Under the pieces are notes generated by a model. That model ran no database searches. It was not told the DNA's origin and worked only from the letters and a program-made list of their open reading frames with translations. The position numbers and the translations under genes were made by a program. A stretch of DNA of 64,000 nucleotides from Herbidospora sakaeratensis (GTDB lineage Bacteria; Actinomycetota; Actinomycetes; Streptosporangiales; Streptosporangiaceae), in the NCBI RefSeq assembly GCF_001570525.1, contig NZ_BBXC01000007.1, forward strand, positions 351,085 to 415,084, in the 5' to 3' direction. Shown here in pieces: positions 1 to 9,123 of the stretch. Each line of letters starts with the position of its first letter. Position 1 is the first letter of the stretch.

Positions 1-1116
1 TTCTCTCCGTACGTCGCCGCGCTCGGCCACAATCTCGCCCAGCTGCTGCCGGGCGACTTGAACATGTCCTTCTTTCCCAATTCGGGCGCTGAGGCGGTCG
101 AGGGGGCGGTGAAGCTGGCGTACAAGTACCACGGGGGGCGCCGGCGCCGGATCCTCCGCGCCGACCTCGCCTTCCACGGCAAGCTGCTCGGCTCGGGCAG
201 CCTCACCGGGGCCCACCAGAACTTCACCTTCCCCGGCATCCCGGGCGTGGAGGTCTTCCCGTACGGCGACCTCGACGCCGTCAGGAGGCTGGCCGGGAAG
301 GACGTCTACGCGATCCTTATCGAGCCGTTCAGCGCGTCGACCATGACGGCCTGCTCCGAGGAGTTCCTGCGCGGGCTGCGGGAGATCTGCGACGCCCACG
401 ACATCGTGCTCATCTTCGACGAGATCTACACGGGCTGGGGCAAGACCGGCAGCCTCTTCTACTTCATGCGCTACCCGGGCCTGGTGCCCGACGTCGTCAC
501 CACGTCGAAGTCGTTCGGCGGCGGCAAGTCGTCCATCTCCGCCTACGTGGCCCGCGAGCCGGTGTTCAAGAAGGCGTACGACAACCTCGGCGACTCTTTG
601 ATGAACAGCACCAGCACCACCTACTACGGGTTCGGCGAGGAGACCGCCACCGCGATCGAGGCGGTGAACATCGCCGTCGAGGACGACTACCCGGCCCGCG
701 CCCGCGCCATCGAGCGGGTGCTCGCGCCCGGCCTCGACCGGATCAGGAAGACCCATCCCGACACGGTGGCCCAGGTCAGAGGGGCCGGCGCGCTCTACGG
801 GATCTTCCTGGACGGCGGCCCGAAGCTGCTCGACCGGGTGGCGAGGCTGGCCCCCGTCGGGCTGGCCCGCGACCCCAACTTCCGGGTCAAGCTGATCACC
901 TGCGCCGTGATCGACGCCCTCTACCGCGACCACGGCGTCTACGCCTACTACACCCTGAACGGCGCGAATCCGCTGGTCGCCGCCCCGCCGCTGGTGGCGG
1001 AGCCGGCCGACGTGGAGTACTTCCTCGACAGCCTCGACCAGACCCTCGCCCAGGGGCTGCTCCGGCTGGTGACCCGATTCGTCAAGGAGAAGGTGGCGCC
1101 GCGATGGGGATCGTAG
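1..1116 (+). CDS. Class III (PLP-dependent) aminotransferase, 5' end outside the window
   Basis: The frame is open from base 1, so the N terminus lies upstream; 371 residues are visible. Class III aminotransferases use pyridoxal phosphate to move an amino group to an aldehyde or ketone. Seen: the NSGAEAVE cofactor-phosphate motif at visible residues 27-34, LIFDEIYTGWGKTG with the ring-nitrogen aspartate near 140, and SKSFGGGKSS with the likely Schiff-base lysine near 170. The stop overlaps the next gene by 13 bases, so it belongs to the glycosyltransferase operon that follows. In that setting it may aminate a sugar or a lipid-linked precursor (inference). A glutamate-1-semialdehyde-type mutase is an alternative. 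Confidence 0.9.
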   Translation, partial: FSPYVAALGHNLAQLLPGDLNMSFFPNSGAEAVEGAVKLAYKYHGGRRRRILRADLAFHGKLLGSGSLTGAHQNFTFPGIPGVEVFPYGDLDAVRRLAGKDVYAILIEPFSASTMTACSEEFLRGLREICDAHDIVLIFDEIYTGWGKTGSLFYFMRYPGLVPDVVTTSKSFGGGKSSISAYVAREPVFKKAYDNLGDSLMNSTSTTYYGFGEETATAIEAVNIAVEDDYPARARAIERVLAPGLDRIRKTHPDTVAQVRGAGALYGIFLDGGPKLLDRVARLAPVGLARDPNFRVKLITCAVIDALYRDHGVYAYYTLNGANPLVAAPPLVAEPADVEYFLDSLDQTLAQGLLRLVTRFVKEKVAPRWGS

Positions 1117-2108
1117 TCACGGGCGGCGCGGGCATGCTGGGCTCGACCCTGCTCCGCCGCCTCCACGAAGCCGGCCGCCCGGCCCTGGGCGTCGACCTGA
1201 ACCCGGCCGAGGGCGTGGCCGCCGACATCCGCGACACCGCCCGGATGACCGAGCTGCTGGCCGGCGCCGACGCCGTCGTGCACACCGCCTCGGCGCTGCC
1301 CAGCTACCCCGACGACGAGATCCACAGCGTGATCGTCGAGGGCACCCGCAGCGTGCTGACCGCCGCGCGCGACGCGGGCGTGCCCCGGGTGGTGCACATC
1401 TCCTCCACCGCCGTGTACGGCCTGCCCACGCTGGTCCCCACCCCGGAGGACCACCCGCGCGAACCCGTCGACCCCTACAGCCGGGCCAAGGCCGCCGCCG
1501 AGGAGGTCGCGGAGAAGTTCCGGGCCGACGGGATGTGCGTGCCGGTCATCCGGCCGAAGACCTTCCTCGGACCCGGGCGGATGGGCCTGTTCGCGATGCT
1601 CTTCGAGTGGGCCGAGGAGGGCCACGGCTTCCCCATCCTCGGCCGGGGCGGGGCGCGCATCCAGATGCTCGCCGTCGACGACCTCGTCGACGCGATCCTG
1701 CTGGTCCTGGACGCGCCCGCCGACGTCGCGGGCGACACCTACAACATCGCCGCCGCCGAGTTCGCCACCCTGCGGGAGGACTTCCAGGCCGTGCTCGACG
1801 CCGCCGGGCACGGCCGCCGCGTGCGGTCGGTCCCCGCCGGCCCCGCGCTCGCGGTGCTGCGCCTGCTCGGCCGCACCGGCCTGTCCCCGGTGTACGACCG
1901 GCTGCTCTACAAACTGCTCGACGACTCCTACGTCGACATCGCCAAGGCGCGCGACCGGCTCGGCTTCGCGCCGCGCCACGCCAACCGCGACGCCATCCTC
2001 GACGCCTACGCGTGGTGGCGGGAGCACGCGCGCGGCCAGACCGCCGGGCGCACCAGCCGCGACGCCTGGCGGCAGGGCGCGCTCTCCCTCGTCAAGTTCC
2101 TCTTCTGA
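1104..2108 (+). CDS. NAD-dependent epimerase/dehydratase (extended SDR)
   Basis: A 334-residue extended short-chain dehydrogenase, probably acting on a nucleotide sugar or lipid-linked sugar. The Rossmann motif TGGAGMLG is at residues 6-13, the catalytic serine region is HISSTAVYG near 98-106, and the Tyr-Lys pair lies in YSRAK (Y125, K129). The start overlaps the aminotransferase end, indicating translational coupling. The next gene is a UbiA-family prenyltransferase, and a redox or epimerisation step on a polyprenyl-phospho sugar would fit that context (inference). The substrate cannot be read from the sequence. Confidence 0.9.
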   Translation: MGIVVTGGAGMLGSTLLRRLHEAGRPALGVDLNPAEGVAADIRDTARMTELLAGADAVVHTASALPSYPDDEIHSVIVEGTRSVLTAARDAGVPRVVHISSTAVYGLPTLVPTPEDHPREPVDPYSRAKAAAEEVAEKFRADGMCVPVIRPKTFLGPGRMGLFAMLFEWAEEGHGFPILGRGGARIQMLAVDDLVDAILLVLDAPADVAGDTYNIAAAEFATLREDFQAVLDAAGHGRRVRSVPAGPALAVLRLLGRTGLSPVYDRLLYKLLDDSYVDIAKARDRLGFAPRHANRDAILDAYAWWREHARGQTAGRTSRDAWRQGALSLVKFLF

Positions 2109-2126
2109 CGGCGGGGGAGACGCCAC

Positions 2127-3068
2127 ATGGGTGTCATCGAGGCGGATCTCGCCGCCCGCGCGCGGCCGGGCCGGATCGGCGATCTGGTCACGCTGCTGCG
2201 GCCGCTGCACAGCGTCAAGAGCCTGCTGCTCGTGCCGCTGCCCCTGCTGGACGCCGGCCACTGGACCCTCACCGCGCTCGCCCAGGCGGCGTGGGCGGTC
2301 GCCGGGTTCGTGCTGGCCGGGGCCTGCGTCTACATCGGCAACGACCTGGCCGACCGGCACCGCGACCGGCTGCATCCCGTCAAACGGCACCGGCCGATCG
2401 CCGCCGGGCGGATCTCGGTGCGGGCCGCCCACCTCTACCGGACCGTGCTGGTGGTGCTGCTGGCGCTGCTCGTGGCGGCGGGGCCGGGCCGGCCGTACTG
2501 GCCGCTGCTGGCCTACCTGGCGCTCAACGTCGCCTACAGCCGGTCGCTCAAGCACGTGCCGCTGGTCGACGTCGGCGCGGTCGCGCTGGGCTTCGCGCTG
2601 CGGGTCGTCGGCGGGTACGCCGCGATCGGCGCGCCGATCTCCGGGTGGCTGGTGGTGACGGTGTTCGCGCTGTCGCTGCTGCTGATCGTCGGCAAACGCC
2701 GCCGGGAGCTGCTGGAGAGCGGCCCCGACCACCGGCCCGCGCTGCGCGGCTACTCGGTCGAGCTCACCGGCCACCTGCTCCAGTTCGCCGCCGTCCTGTC
2801 GGCCGTCGCCGGGCTCGTGTACGTGCGGACCGAGGCGCCGCTCGGGCCGTACGGGCCGGGGGCGCTGGTGCTGGCCACGCCGTTCGTGCTGTTCGCGCTG
2901 TTCCGCTACCTGCAGGTGGTGTTCGTCGACGGCGGGGGCGGCGACCCGGTGCGCGGTCTGCTCGGCGACCGGGGCCTGGCCGTCACCGCGCTCGGCCTGG
3001 CGATCGTGCTCGGGACCGCGTTCGTGCTGGCCCGCAACCCCGCCCTAGCCGCCGTCCTGCTGCGCTGA
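2127..3068 (+). CDS. UbiA-family prenyltransferase, decaprenyl-phosphate phosphoribosyltransferase-like
   Basis: An integral membrane protein of 313 residues with many hydrophobic segments. The first Asp-rich motif NDLADRHRDR begins at residue 72 and runs into HPVKRHRPIAAG, the signature of the branch of UbiA enzymes that transfers 5-phosphoribose to decaprenyl phosphate in mycobacterial arabinan synthesis. The second conserved loop contains the YSRSLKHVPLVDV segment. ATG at 2127 follows a GGGGGAGA ribosome site. The family assignment is firm; the acceptor and donor are inferred. The neighbouring SDR and three GT2 enzymes fit a route through a polyprenyl-phospho-sugar donor. Confidence 0.88.
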   Translation: MGVIEADLAARARPGRIGDLVTLLRPLHSVKSLLLVPLPLLDAGHWTLTALAQAAWAVAGFVLAGACVYIGNDLADRHRDRLHPVKRHRPIAAGRISVRAAHLYRTVLVVLLALLVAAGPGRPYWPLLAYLALNVAYSRSLKHVPLVDVGAVALGFALRVVGGYAAIGAPISGWLVVTVFALSLLLIVGKRRRELLESGPDHRPALRGYSVELTGHLLQFAAVLSAVAGLVYVRTEAPLGPYGPGALVLATPFVLFALFRYLQVVFVDGGGGDPVRGLLGDRGLAVTALGLAIVLGTAFVLARNPALAAVLLR

Positions 3069-3078
3069 AGGAGACCCG

Positions 3079-4029
3079 ATGACCCTCGTGTCGATCGTCA
3101 TCCCGGCCTACAACGCCGCCAAGACCCTCCGGCTCTGCCTGGCCTCAGCGCTGGCCCAGACCCACCGTCCCCTCGAAGTGATCGTCGTCGACGACGCCAG
3201 CACCGACGGCACCGCCGAGACGGCCGCCGAATACCCCTGCGTGGTGGTCCGGCAGCCGTACAACCAAGGGGTGTCGGCGGCTCGCAACAGCGGGGCCGCG
3301 CGGGCCCGCGGCGAGGTGCTGTTCTTCCTCGACTCCGACGTCGCCCTCGCGCCCGACGCGGTGGCCGCCGCCGTGCGCCTGCTCGCCGCCGACCCCGGTT
3401 GCGGGTGCGTCTACGGGGTGTACGACCGGGAGCCGCTCATCGACGACGGCCCCGTCGAGGTCTACCGCACCCTCCACCTGCACCACGCGCTGAGCCGGGG
3501 CGCGGGCCCGACGGCGACGGCGGTCTTCGCCCTGGCCGCCCTGCCCCGGGCGGTGTTCGAGCAGGTCGGCCCGTTCGACGTCACCCTGCGCGCGGCCGAG
3601 GACGACGAGTACAGCGAACGGCTGCTGGCCGGGCACCGCATCCGGTTGTCCGGCGCGATCACCGGCCGGCACGACGAGGCCGACCGGCTGCTGCCGCTGC
3701 TCGCCGAGCAGTTCCGGCGGGCCCGGCTGCTGCGCCGGTCGGCCCGCAACCGCCTGCGCAAGGACGCGCTCGTGGTCAACCGCGTGAGCGGGGTCGCCGC
3801 CGCCGCGCTCACCCTCGCCACCCTCCCGCTCGGCCCGATCCTGCCGGTGCTGCCGGTGCTGTTCCTGCTGGCGTTCGCGGCGGCGGATCCGCCGCTGGCC
3901 CGGTTCGTCTGGCGCGAGCGCGGGCCCGCCTTCCTCCTCTACTTCGTCGCGGTGCACTTCCTCGTCCACACGGCCCTGCTCGCCGGGGCGGCGGCCGGAT
4001 GGCTCCCCAGAAAGGCCGGTGACTCATGA
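3079..4029 (+). CDS. Glycosyltransferase family 2 with C-terminal membrane segments (copy 1)
   Basis: A 316-residue GT-A fold transferase. It starts with SIVIPAYNAAKTL, has VVDDAST at about residues 37-43 and the metal-binding FLDSDV at 83-88. The C-terminal third holds hydrophobic stretches that should anchor it to the inner membrane. ATG at 3079 follows GAAGGAGA at good spacing. It is one of three paralogous GT2 enzymes in this operon (also at 4026 and 8107) that share the DSDVALAPDAV block, which suggests duplication. Donor and acceptor are unknown. The end overlaps the next GT2 start by four bases (ATGA). Confidence 0.92.
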   Translation: MTLVSIVIPAYNAAKTLRLCLASALAQTHRPLEVIVVDDASTDGTAETAAEYPCVVVRQPYNQGVSAARNSGAARARGEVLFFLDSDVALAPDAVAAAVRLLAADPGCGCVYGVYDREPLIDDGPVEVYRTLHLHHALSRGAGPTATAVFALAALPRAVFEQVGPFDVTLRAAEDDEYSERLLAGHRIRLSGAITGRHDEADRLLPLLAEQFRRARLLRRSARNRLRKDALVVNRVSGVAAAALTLATLPLGPILPVLPVLFLLAFAAADPPLARFVWRERGPAFLLYFVAVHFLVHTALLAGAAAGWLPRKAGDS

Positions 4030-5033
4030 GACCGCTGGTCTCCGTGATCATCCCCAACTACAACTACGGCTACGTGCTCGGGCAGTGCCTGGAGGCGGTC
4101 CGCGCGCAGACCTATCCCGACGTCGAGATCGTCCTGGTGGACGACTGCAGCACCGACGACTCCGTGGCCGTCGCCCGCGCCATGGGCGTCGAACCGCTCA
4201 GCACCCCCCGCAACGGCGGCGTGTGCGTGGCCCGCAACCTCGGCGTCGAGCACGCCAGCGGCGACATCCTGTTCTTCCTCGACTCCGACGTGGCCCTGGC
4301 CCCCGACGCCGTCGCCGAGGCGGTCGCCCTGCTGTCGGCCGACCCCGCGATCGGCGCGGTCAGCGGCAACTACGAGGCGATCCCGCTCAACCGGGTCAGC
4401 CTGGTCCGCGAGTACCGCAACCTCTACCGCCACTACTGGTATCTGGTCGCCGAGGGCCCGATCACCGGCTTCCTGCCGGTCGCCATCATCGCCTTCCCGG
4501 CCCGCGTCTGGGCCGAGGTCGGGCCGTGGACCGACGCGCTCACCCAGTCGGAGGGCGCCGACGTGGGCGAACGCCTCGCCGACCGCGGCCACACGGTGGT
4601 GCTCACCTCGGCCGTACGCGGCCGCCACGACGACGACGCGCAGCTGCGCACCGCGCTCTGGAAGGTCTTCACCCGCACCCGCATGCACGTGCCCTTCTTC
4701 CTGCAACGCCGCTACGCCGCCGGCGTGGTCGGCTCGCCCGAGTCGGGCGCGAGCCTGGCCGCCGCGCTGGCCGCCGCCACCCTGCCGGTGCCCCTGCTGA
4801 CCGGCCTGCCCTGGACCGCCGCGCTGCCCGTCCTGCTGCTGCTGTCGTGGTTCTGGATCGACCGCCGGATGTACCGGTTCGTGCTGAGCAGCCGGGGTGT
4901 CGCCTTCACGCTCTACTTCGCCGCGATGCACTTCCTGATCAACCTCACCATCGCCGCCGGGGCCGGCGTCGGCATCCTCCAGTGGCTGACCTCGCGCTCG
5001 TTCCGCCGCCTGTACACGCGGGTGCCCGCGTGA
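4026..5033 (+). CDS. Glycosyltransferase family 2 with C-terminal membrane segments (copy 2)
   Basis: A 335-residue paralogue of the preceding enzyme. It contains SVIIPNYNYGYVLGQ at the N terminus, LVDDCSTDDS, and the metal-binding FLDSDVALAPDAV. The last about 100 residues include two hydrophobic segments followed by a basic tail (SFRRLYTRVPA) that recurs in copy 3 as SFRRLYDARTPE. Start ATG overlaps the stop of copy 1, so the two are co-translated. Family is certain from the motifs; the sugar transferred is not known. Confidence 0.92.
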   Translation: MRPLVSVIIPNYNYGYVLGQCLEAVRAQTYPDVEIVLVDDCSTDDSVAVARAMGVEPLSTPRNGGVCVARNLGVEHASGDILFFLDSDVALAPDAVAEAVALLSADPAIGAVSGNYEAIPLNRVSLVREYRNLYRHYWYLVAEGPITGFLPVAIIAFPARVWAEVGPWTDALTQSEGADVGERLADRGHTVVLTSAVRGRHDDDAQLRTALWKVFTRTRMHVPFFLQRRYAAGVVGSPESGASLAAALAAATLPVPLLTGLPWTAALPVLLLLSWFWIDRRMYRFVLSSRGVAFTLYFAAMHFLINLTIAAGAGVGILQWLTSRSFRRLYTRVPA

Positions 5034-5956
5034 AGCGGGTGCTGCGCTGGGCCGCCGTCGTGCTCGTGCTCGCCTTCTTCGGCTGGCAGCTCTGGCGGGT
5101 CCGGCACGGCGTCGGCGACAGCCTGCGCCAGGTCGGCTGGTCGACCTCGGTCCTGGCCGCCGTGCTCGCGGCGGTCGGCGGGCTGCCCGGGTTCTTCGCC
5201 TGGCGGCTGCTGCTCGGCGGGCTGGGCACCCGGTTGACGCTGCCGGTCGCGGCGCGCGTCTTCTTCCTGGCCGGGATCACCCGGTATCTGCCCGGCGGGG
5301 TCTGGCCGGCGGTCGCCCACGCGGCGATGGCCCGGCCGCTCGGCGCGCCGCCCGCCCGGCTCGCCGGGGCGTTCGTGGCCACGCAGGGGCTCGGGGTGGT
5401 GTCCGGGCTGCTGGTGGGGCTGATCGCGCTGCCGTGGCTGGTGGCCGCCGAGCCGATCTGGTGGGCGCTGCTGCCGCTCCTGGGCGCCTCGCTCGTCCCG
5501 CTGGTGGCGCCGCGGCTGCTGGAACGGCTGCTCGGGACGGCCCAGCGGGTGCTGCGCCGGGGCGGGGGAGAGCCGGTGCGACTGCCGGGGCGGCGCACGC
5601 TGCTCACCGTCACCGGGCTGCTGGCCGTCGGCTGGCTGATCAGCGGCCTGCACGTCGGCGTGCTCGCCATCGCGCTCGGGGCCTCGCCCGCCGGGGCGTT
5701 GTCGGTCGGGATCGGCGGGTTCGCGCTCTCCACCGTGGCCGGGATCTTCACGCTCGTGATGCCCTCGGGGCTCGGCCCGCGCGAGGTCGTGCTCGGGCTC
5801 ACCCTCGCCACCCTGCTGACCGGGCCCGCGCTGATCACGCTGGTCGCGCTGAGCCGGGTGCTGATCACCGTCGTCGACGTCGTGTCGACCGCCGTCGTCC
5901 TGGCGGTGTTGTCCCGGACCCGTATCGCCCCTCTCGCCGAAGGAGTGTCGTCATGA
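5030..5956 (+). CDS. Polytopic membrane protein of the UPF0104 / lysylphosphatidylglycerol-synthase transmembrane family
   Basis: About 308 residues, nearly all hydrophobic, starting at GTG 5030 inside the stop of the previous gene (GTGA overlap). I chose this start because upstream residues in this frame are shadow sequence of the glycosyltransferase. It has the family hallmark GITRYLPGGVWP and a later MPSGLGPREVVLG segment. Known relatives are the flippase half of MprF and AglD-type proteins linked to lipid-sugar handling. In an operon of membrane glycosyltransferases it is a good candidate to move or help assemble a lipid-linked glycan (inference). Confidence 0.82.
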   Translation: MKRVLRWAAVVLVLAFFGWQLWRVRHGVGDSLRQVGWSTSVLAAVLAAVGGLPGFFAWRLLLGGLGTRLTLPVAARVFFLAGITRYLPGGVWPAVAHAAMARPLGAPPARLAGAFVATQGLGVVSGLLVGLIALPWLVAAEPIWWALLPLLGASLVPLVAPRLLERLLGTAQRVLRRGGGEPVRLPGRRTLLTVTGLLAVGWLISGLHVGVLAIALGASPAGALSVGIGGFALSTVAGIFTLVMPSGLGPREVVLGLTLATLLTGPALITLVALSRVLITVVDVVSTAVVLAVLSRTRIAPLAEGVSS

Positions 5957-6918
5957 CGTCTCAGCTCAAGCACCTGACCCGGCAGGTTCCGGCCGGGCCG
6001 GTGTCGGGGGCGCTGCTGCGGATGATCGGCGCCGTGCCGTTCGCCGACCGGCCGTTCGCGTGGCTGGAACGCCACCCGGGCGTGCACGGCGTGGTGCTGT
6101 CGGCCTTCGGGCTGCGCCGCCCGATCTTCATCGACCACCCGATCGACCCCGAGCCCAGGTTCGGCCACGGCCGGCCCGCCCACGGCGAGCTGACCACCCT
6201 GATCGAGCGGGGCCGCGACCGCTACGCCGGCCGGCTGACCCGCTTCGGCGACCTCGCCCCCGCCCTGGCCGCCATCCCCGTCCGCGACCGGCCGTCGGGC
6301 AGCACGCCCTACTGGGACAACGGCTGGTTGCCCCCGCTGGACGCCCTCGGCCTCTACGGCCTGCTCGCCGAGACCGACCCGCGCCGGTACGTCGAGATCG
6401 GCTCCGGCAACTCGACCAAGTTCGCCCGCCGCGCCATCGCCGACCACGGCCTGCGCACCCGGATCACCTCGATCGACCCCGCCCCCCGCGCCAACGTCGA
6501 CGCGCTCTGCGACGTGGTGGTCCGCAGCCCGCTCGAACGCGCCGACCTGTCGGTCTTCGCCGGCCTCGAACCCGGCGACGTCGTCTTCCTCGACGGCTCC
6601 CACCGGGTGCTGATGGGCTCCGACGTGACGGTGTTCTTCTTCGAGGTGCTGCCGCTGCTGCCGCCCGGCGTGCTGGTGCACCTGCACGACATCATGCTGC
6701 CGTTCGACTACCCGCCCGAGTGGCGCTGGCGGCACTACTCGGAGCAGTACCTGCTGGCCGCCTTCCTGCTCGGCGACCCCGGCCGCTACGAGGTCGAACT
6801 GCCCAGCGCGTTCGTCCAGCACGACCCGGAGCTGCGCGGCCTGCTGCGCCCCCTGTGGGAACGGCTCGGCGTCACCCAGCACTACCTGCCCGCCTCGTTC
6901 TGGTTCCGGCGGACATGA
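5953..6918 (+). CDS. Class I SAM-dependent methyltransferase
   Basis: A 321-residue protein starting at ATG 5953, overlapping the previous stop by four bases. The Rossmann-like core begins with YVEIGSGNSTKFARRAI near residues 149-165 (SAM-binding motif I) and TSIDPAPR near 180. GDVVFLDGSHRVLMGSDV is the motif IV region, and LHDIMLPFDYP follows. This matches the Methyltransf_24-like group often found in polysaccharide clusters. The roughly 110-residue N-terminal part is not typical of a minimal methyltransferase and may bind the acceptor. Substrate unknown; glycan or lipid O-methylation is inferred from context. Confidence 0.8.
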   Translation: MTSQLKHLTRQVPAGPVSGALLRMIGAVPFADRPFAWLERHPGVHGVVLSAFGLRRPIFIDHPIDPEPRFGHGRPAHGELTTLIERGRDRYAGRLTRFGDLAPALAAIPVRDRPSGSTPYWDNGWLPPLDALGLYGLLAETDPRRYVEIGSGNSTKFARRAIADHGLRTRITSIDPAPRANVDALCDVVVRSPLERADLSVFAGLEPGDVVFLDGSHRVLMGSDVTVFFFEVLPLLPPGVLVHLHDIMLPFDYPPEWRWRHYSEQYLLAAFLLGDPGRYEVELPSAFVQHDPELRGLLRPLWERLGVTQHYLPASFWFRRT

Positions 6919-8102
6919 GGCGCACGCTCACCTGGGCGGCCGTCGCCGTGCCGGCGGCCTGGCTGGCGGTCACGGTCGTCAACTGGCTGAGCGGGGACTT
7001 CTGGTGGTGGGGCGGCGGCGCGCCGCTGGTGGTGTTCTTCGCCGTCCCGCTGCTGGTCGTCGCGGCCGCGCCGATGGTCCTGCTGCGCCGCCGGGTGCCG
7101 TCGCGGCGCGACCGGGCGCTGGTCAGCCTGGCGGCCGCCGCGCTGGTGCTCGTGGCGGCGCGCTGGGCGCTGAGCGGGCGCACCTGGCTCTGGGTCGTGC
7201 CCGACCTGGTGATCCCGCCGGTGTTGTTCCTGCTGGTCCCGGCGGTCCTGCTGCCGGCCGCCCCGCTGGCCCGGGGGGCCCGCCGGTGGACGGCCGCCCT
7301 CGCCGCCGGGGCCCTGGCGCTGGGCGCGACCCAGGCCGGGGTGCACGTCGGCGGGGGCGGCGGCCCGGCCCCGCCGGGCGCGGTGAAGGTCGTCTCGTGG
7401 GACGCCTACTGCTGGGACACCGACGACGACCCCGAGCAATTCTGGCGCTACCTCAAGAAGTGGCGGGCCGACGTCTACCTGCTCCAGGAGCACTCGGGCT
7501 GCGGCCCGGGCGCGCCCACCCCCATCGACGACGCCGACCGGCTGCGCCGCGAGTTCCCCGGCCACCACATCACCACCCTCGACGGCCTCCTCACCCTCTC
7601 CCGCTTCCCGGTCACCGCGCGGGCGGCGGTGGGGGAGACGGCCAACCCGTACGCGCCCAGCTGGCGGCACGCCGCGCTGCGCACCGACCTCGCCATCGGC
7701 GGGCACACCGTCTCGGTCTACAACGTGCACCTGTTCGACCAGCTCTACCTGAGCGCCAGCCCCCTGTCCCCGCGCTTCTACCAGGCCATCGCGACCCTCG
7801 ACACCGCGCGGAAGGCCCAGTTCGACGCGCTGGCCGCCGACCTCGCCGCCAACCCCAACCCGGTCGTGGCCGCCGGCAACTTCAACACCCTGCCCGGCAC
7901 GGGACACCTGCGCGCCCTCGACGGCCTGACGGCCGCCCAGGGCCCCCTCCTTCCGGCGACCCTGTCGTTCGCCGGGCTGCGCCTGTGGCGCATGGACTGG
8001 ACCTTCACCTCCCCGGAGCTGGCCGTCCACGACTACGACCTGCACTCCCCGGACGGCCTGTCCACCCACCACCTGCAAGAGCTGCTCATCTCGGAGGTGT
8101 GA
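6915..8102 (+). CDS. Membrane-anchored endonuclease/exonuclease/phosphatase-family protein with altered active site
   Basis: A 395-residue protein from ATG 6915 (overlapping the previous stop). Residues 1-150 hold four or five hydrophobic segments; the DNase I-like (EEP) domain runs from about 155 to the end. Seen: YLLQEHSG (the conserved Glu), SVYNVHLF and RMDWTF. Three usual catalytic positions look changed: SWD where the family has S-x-N (near 162), GNFN instead of GDFN (near 320), and STHH in place of SDH (near 382). It may be a pseudoenzyme or have shifted chemistry (inference). Its intact paralogue lies at 9120-10166, and a GT2 gene sits between them. Confidence 0.85.
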   Translation: MRRTLTWAAVAVPAAWLAVTVVNWLSGDFWWWGGGAPLVVFFAVPLLVVAAAPMVLLRRRVPSRRDRALVSLAAAALVLVAARWALSGRTWLWVVPDLVIPPVLFLLVPAVLLPAAPLARGARRWTAALAAGALALGATQAGVHVGGGGGPAPPGAVKVVSWDAYCWDTDDDPEQFWRYLKKWRADVYLLQEHSGCGPGAPTPIDDADRLRREFPGHHITTLDGLLTLSRFPVTARAAVGETANPYAPSWRHAALRTDLAIGGHTVSVYNVHLFDQLYLSASPLSPRFYQAIATLDTARKAQFDALAADLAANPNPVVAAGNFNTLPGTGHLRALDGLTAAQGPLLPATLSFAGLRLWRMDWTFTSPELAVHDYDLHSPDGLSTHHLQELLISEV

Positions 8103-8106
8103 CCCC

Positions 8107-9123
8107 ATGGAAGCCCCCCTGGTCACCGTCATCGTCCCGACGTACAACCACGCCCGGTTCCTCCCGCTGGTCCTGACGGCGATCCGGGAGCAGACCCACC
8201 ACCCGCTGGAGGTCGTCGTCGTGGACGACTGCAGCACCGACGGCTCGGCCGAGGTCGCCGCGTCGATGGGCGTGCCGGTGCTCCGCACGCCCGGCAACGG
8301 CGGCCCGGCCGCCGCCCGGAACCTCGGCGCCGCCCACGCGAACGGGGAGATCCTCTTCTTCGTCGACTCCGACGTCGCCCTGGCCCCCGACGCGGTCGCC
8401 ACCGGCGTGGCCCTGCTGGCGGCCGACCCGACACTCGGCGCGGTCTGCGGCATCGAGGACCCCGACCCGCTGATCCGCTCCACCCGCACCGAGGACTACC
8501 GCGCCCACCAGCACCACTACTGGTCGATCGCGTCGGAGGGGGAGGTGTCGTTCCTGTGGTCGGCGATGTTCGCCATCCGCGCCTCGGTGTTCCGCGAGAC
8601 CGGCCCGTTCAACCCCGAGCTGCGGCACACCGAGGAGGTCGACTACGGCAGGCGTCTCAGCGATCATTACCGGGTGCGGATCACGCGCGCCGTCCGCGGC
8701 CGGATGGGCCACGACCGCGAACTCCCGACCCTGCTGCGCAAACTGTTCCAGCGCGGCCGCCTGCGCGTGCCCCTCTACGCGCGCCAGCGCCGCTTCGCCC
8801 AGGGCTACGAGACCCCCGCGCGGGCGCTGGCGTCCCTGGCGTCGGCGCTGGCCGTGCTGACCCTCCCCGCGCCGTTCCTGCTCGGCGCGTGGTGGGCGCT
8901 CTTGCCGGCCCTGGCGCTGGCCGCGTGGGCGCTCGGCGACGCCGGCATGTTCCGGTTCGTCTTCGGGCGCAAGTGCCCGCTCTTCGGCGCCTACTTCGTC
9001 GCCGTCCACTTCGTGGTCGGCCTCGTCATCCTCGCGGGCGTCGCGGCCGGCGCCCTCCAGTGGCTGGCGTCCCCGTCCTTCCGGCGCCTGTACGACGCCC
9101 GCACCCCCGAGCCGGCCCGTTGA
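8107..9123 (+). CDS. Glycosyltransferase family 2 with C-terminal membrane segments (copy 3)
   Basis: A 338-residue GT2 paralogue with TVIVPTYNHARFLP, VVDDCSTDGS and FFVDSDVALAPDAV. The C-terminal part has the same membrane segments and the SFRRLY tail seen in copy 2. ATG 8107 lies four bases after the previous stop. It is flanked on both sides by EEP-domain genes, making a repeated EEP-GT2-EEP layout. This suggests that transfer and hydrolysis, for example of a lipid phosphate or phosphodiester, are functionally linked (inference). Confidence 0.92.
   Translation: MEAPLVTVIVPTYNHARFLPLVLTAIREQTHHPLEVVVVDDCSTDGSAEVAASMGVPVLRTPGNGGPAAARNLGAAHANGEILFFVDSDVALAPDAVATGVALLAADPTLGAVCGIEDPDPLIRSTRTEDYRAHQHHYWSIASEGEVSFLWSAMFAIRASVFRETGPFNPELRHTEEVDYGRRLSDHYRVRITRAVRGRMGHDRELPTLLRKLFQRGRLRVPLYARQRRFAQGYETPARALASLASALAVLTLPAPFLLGAWWALLPALALAAWALGDAGMFRFVFGRKCPLFGAYFVAVHFVVGLVILAGVAAGALQWLASPSFRRLYDARTPEPAR

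Noticed and set aside
948-2774. Open frame of 608 codons on the minus strand
   Set aside because: Antisense to the SDR and UbiA genes; low-complexity composition without motifs.
4019-5029. Upstream extension of the flippase-like gene in its own frame
   Set aside because: This part is an Arg/Pro-rich alternative reading of the GT2 gene; the real start is GTG 5030 at the GTGA overlap.
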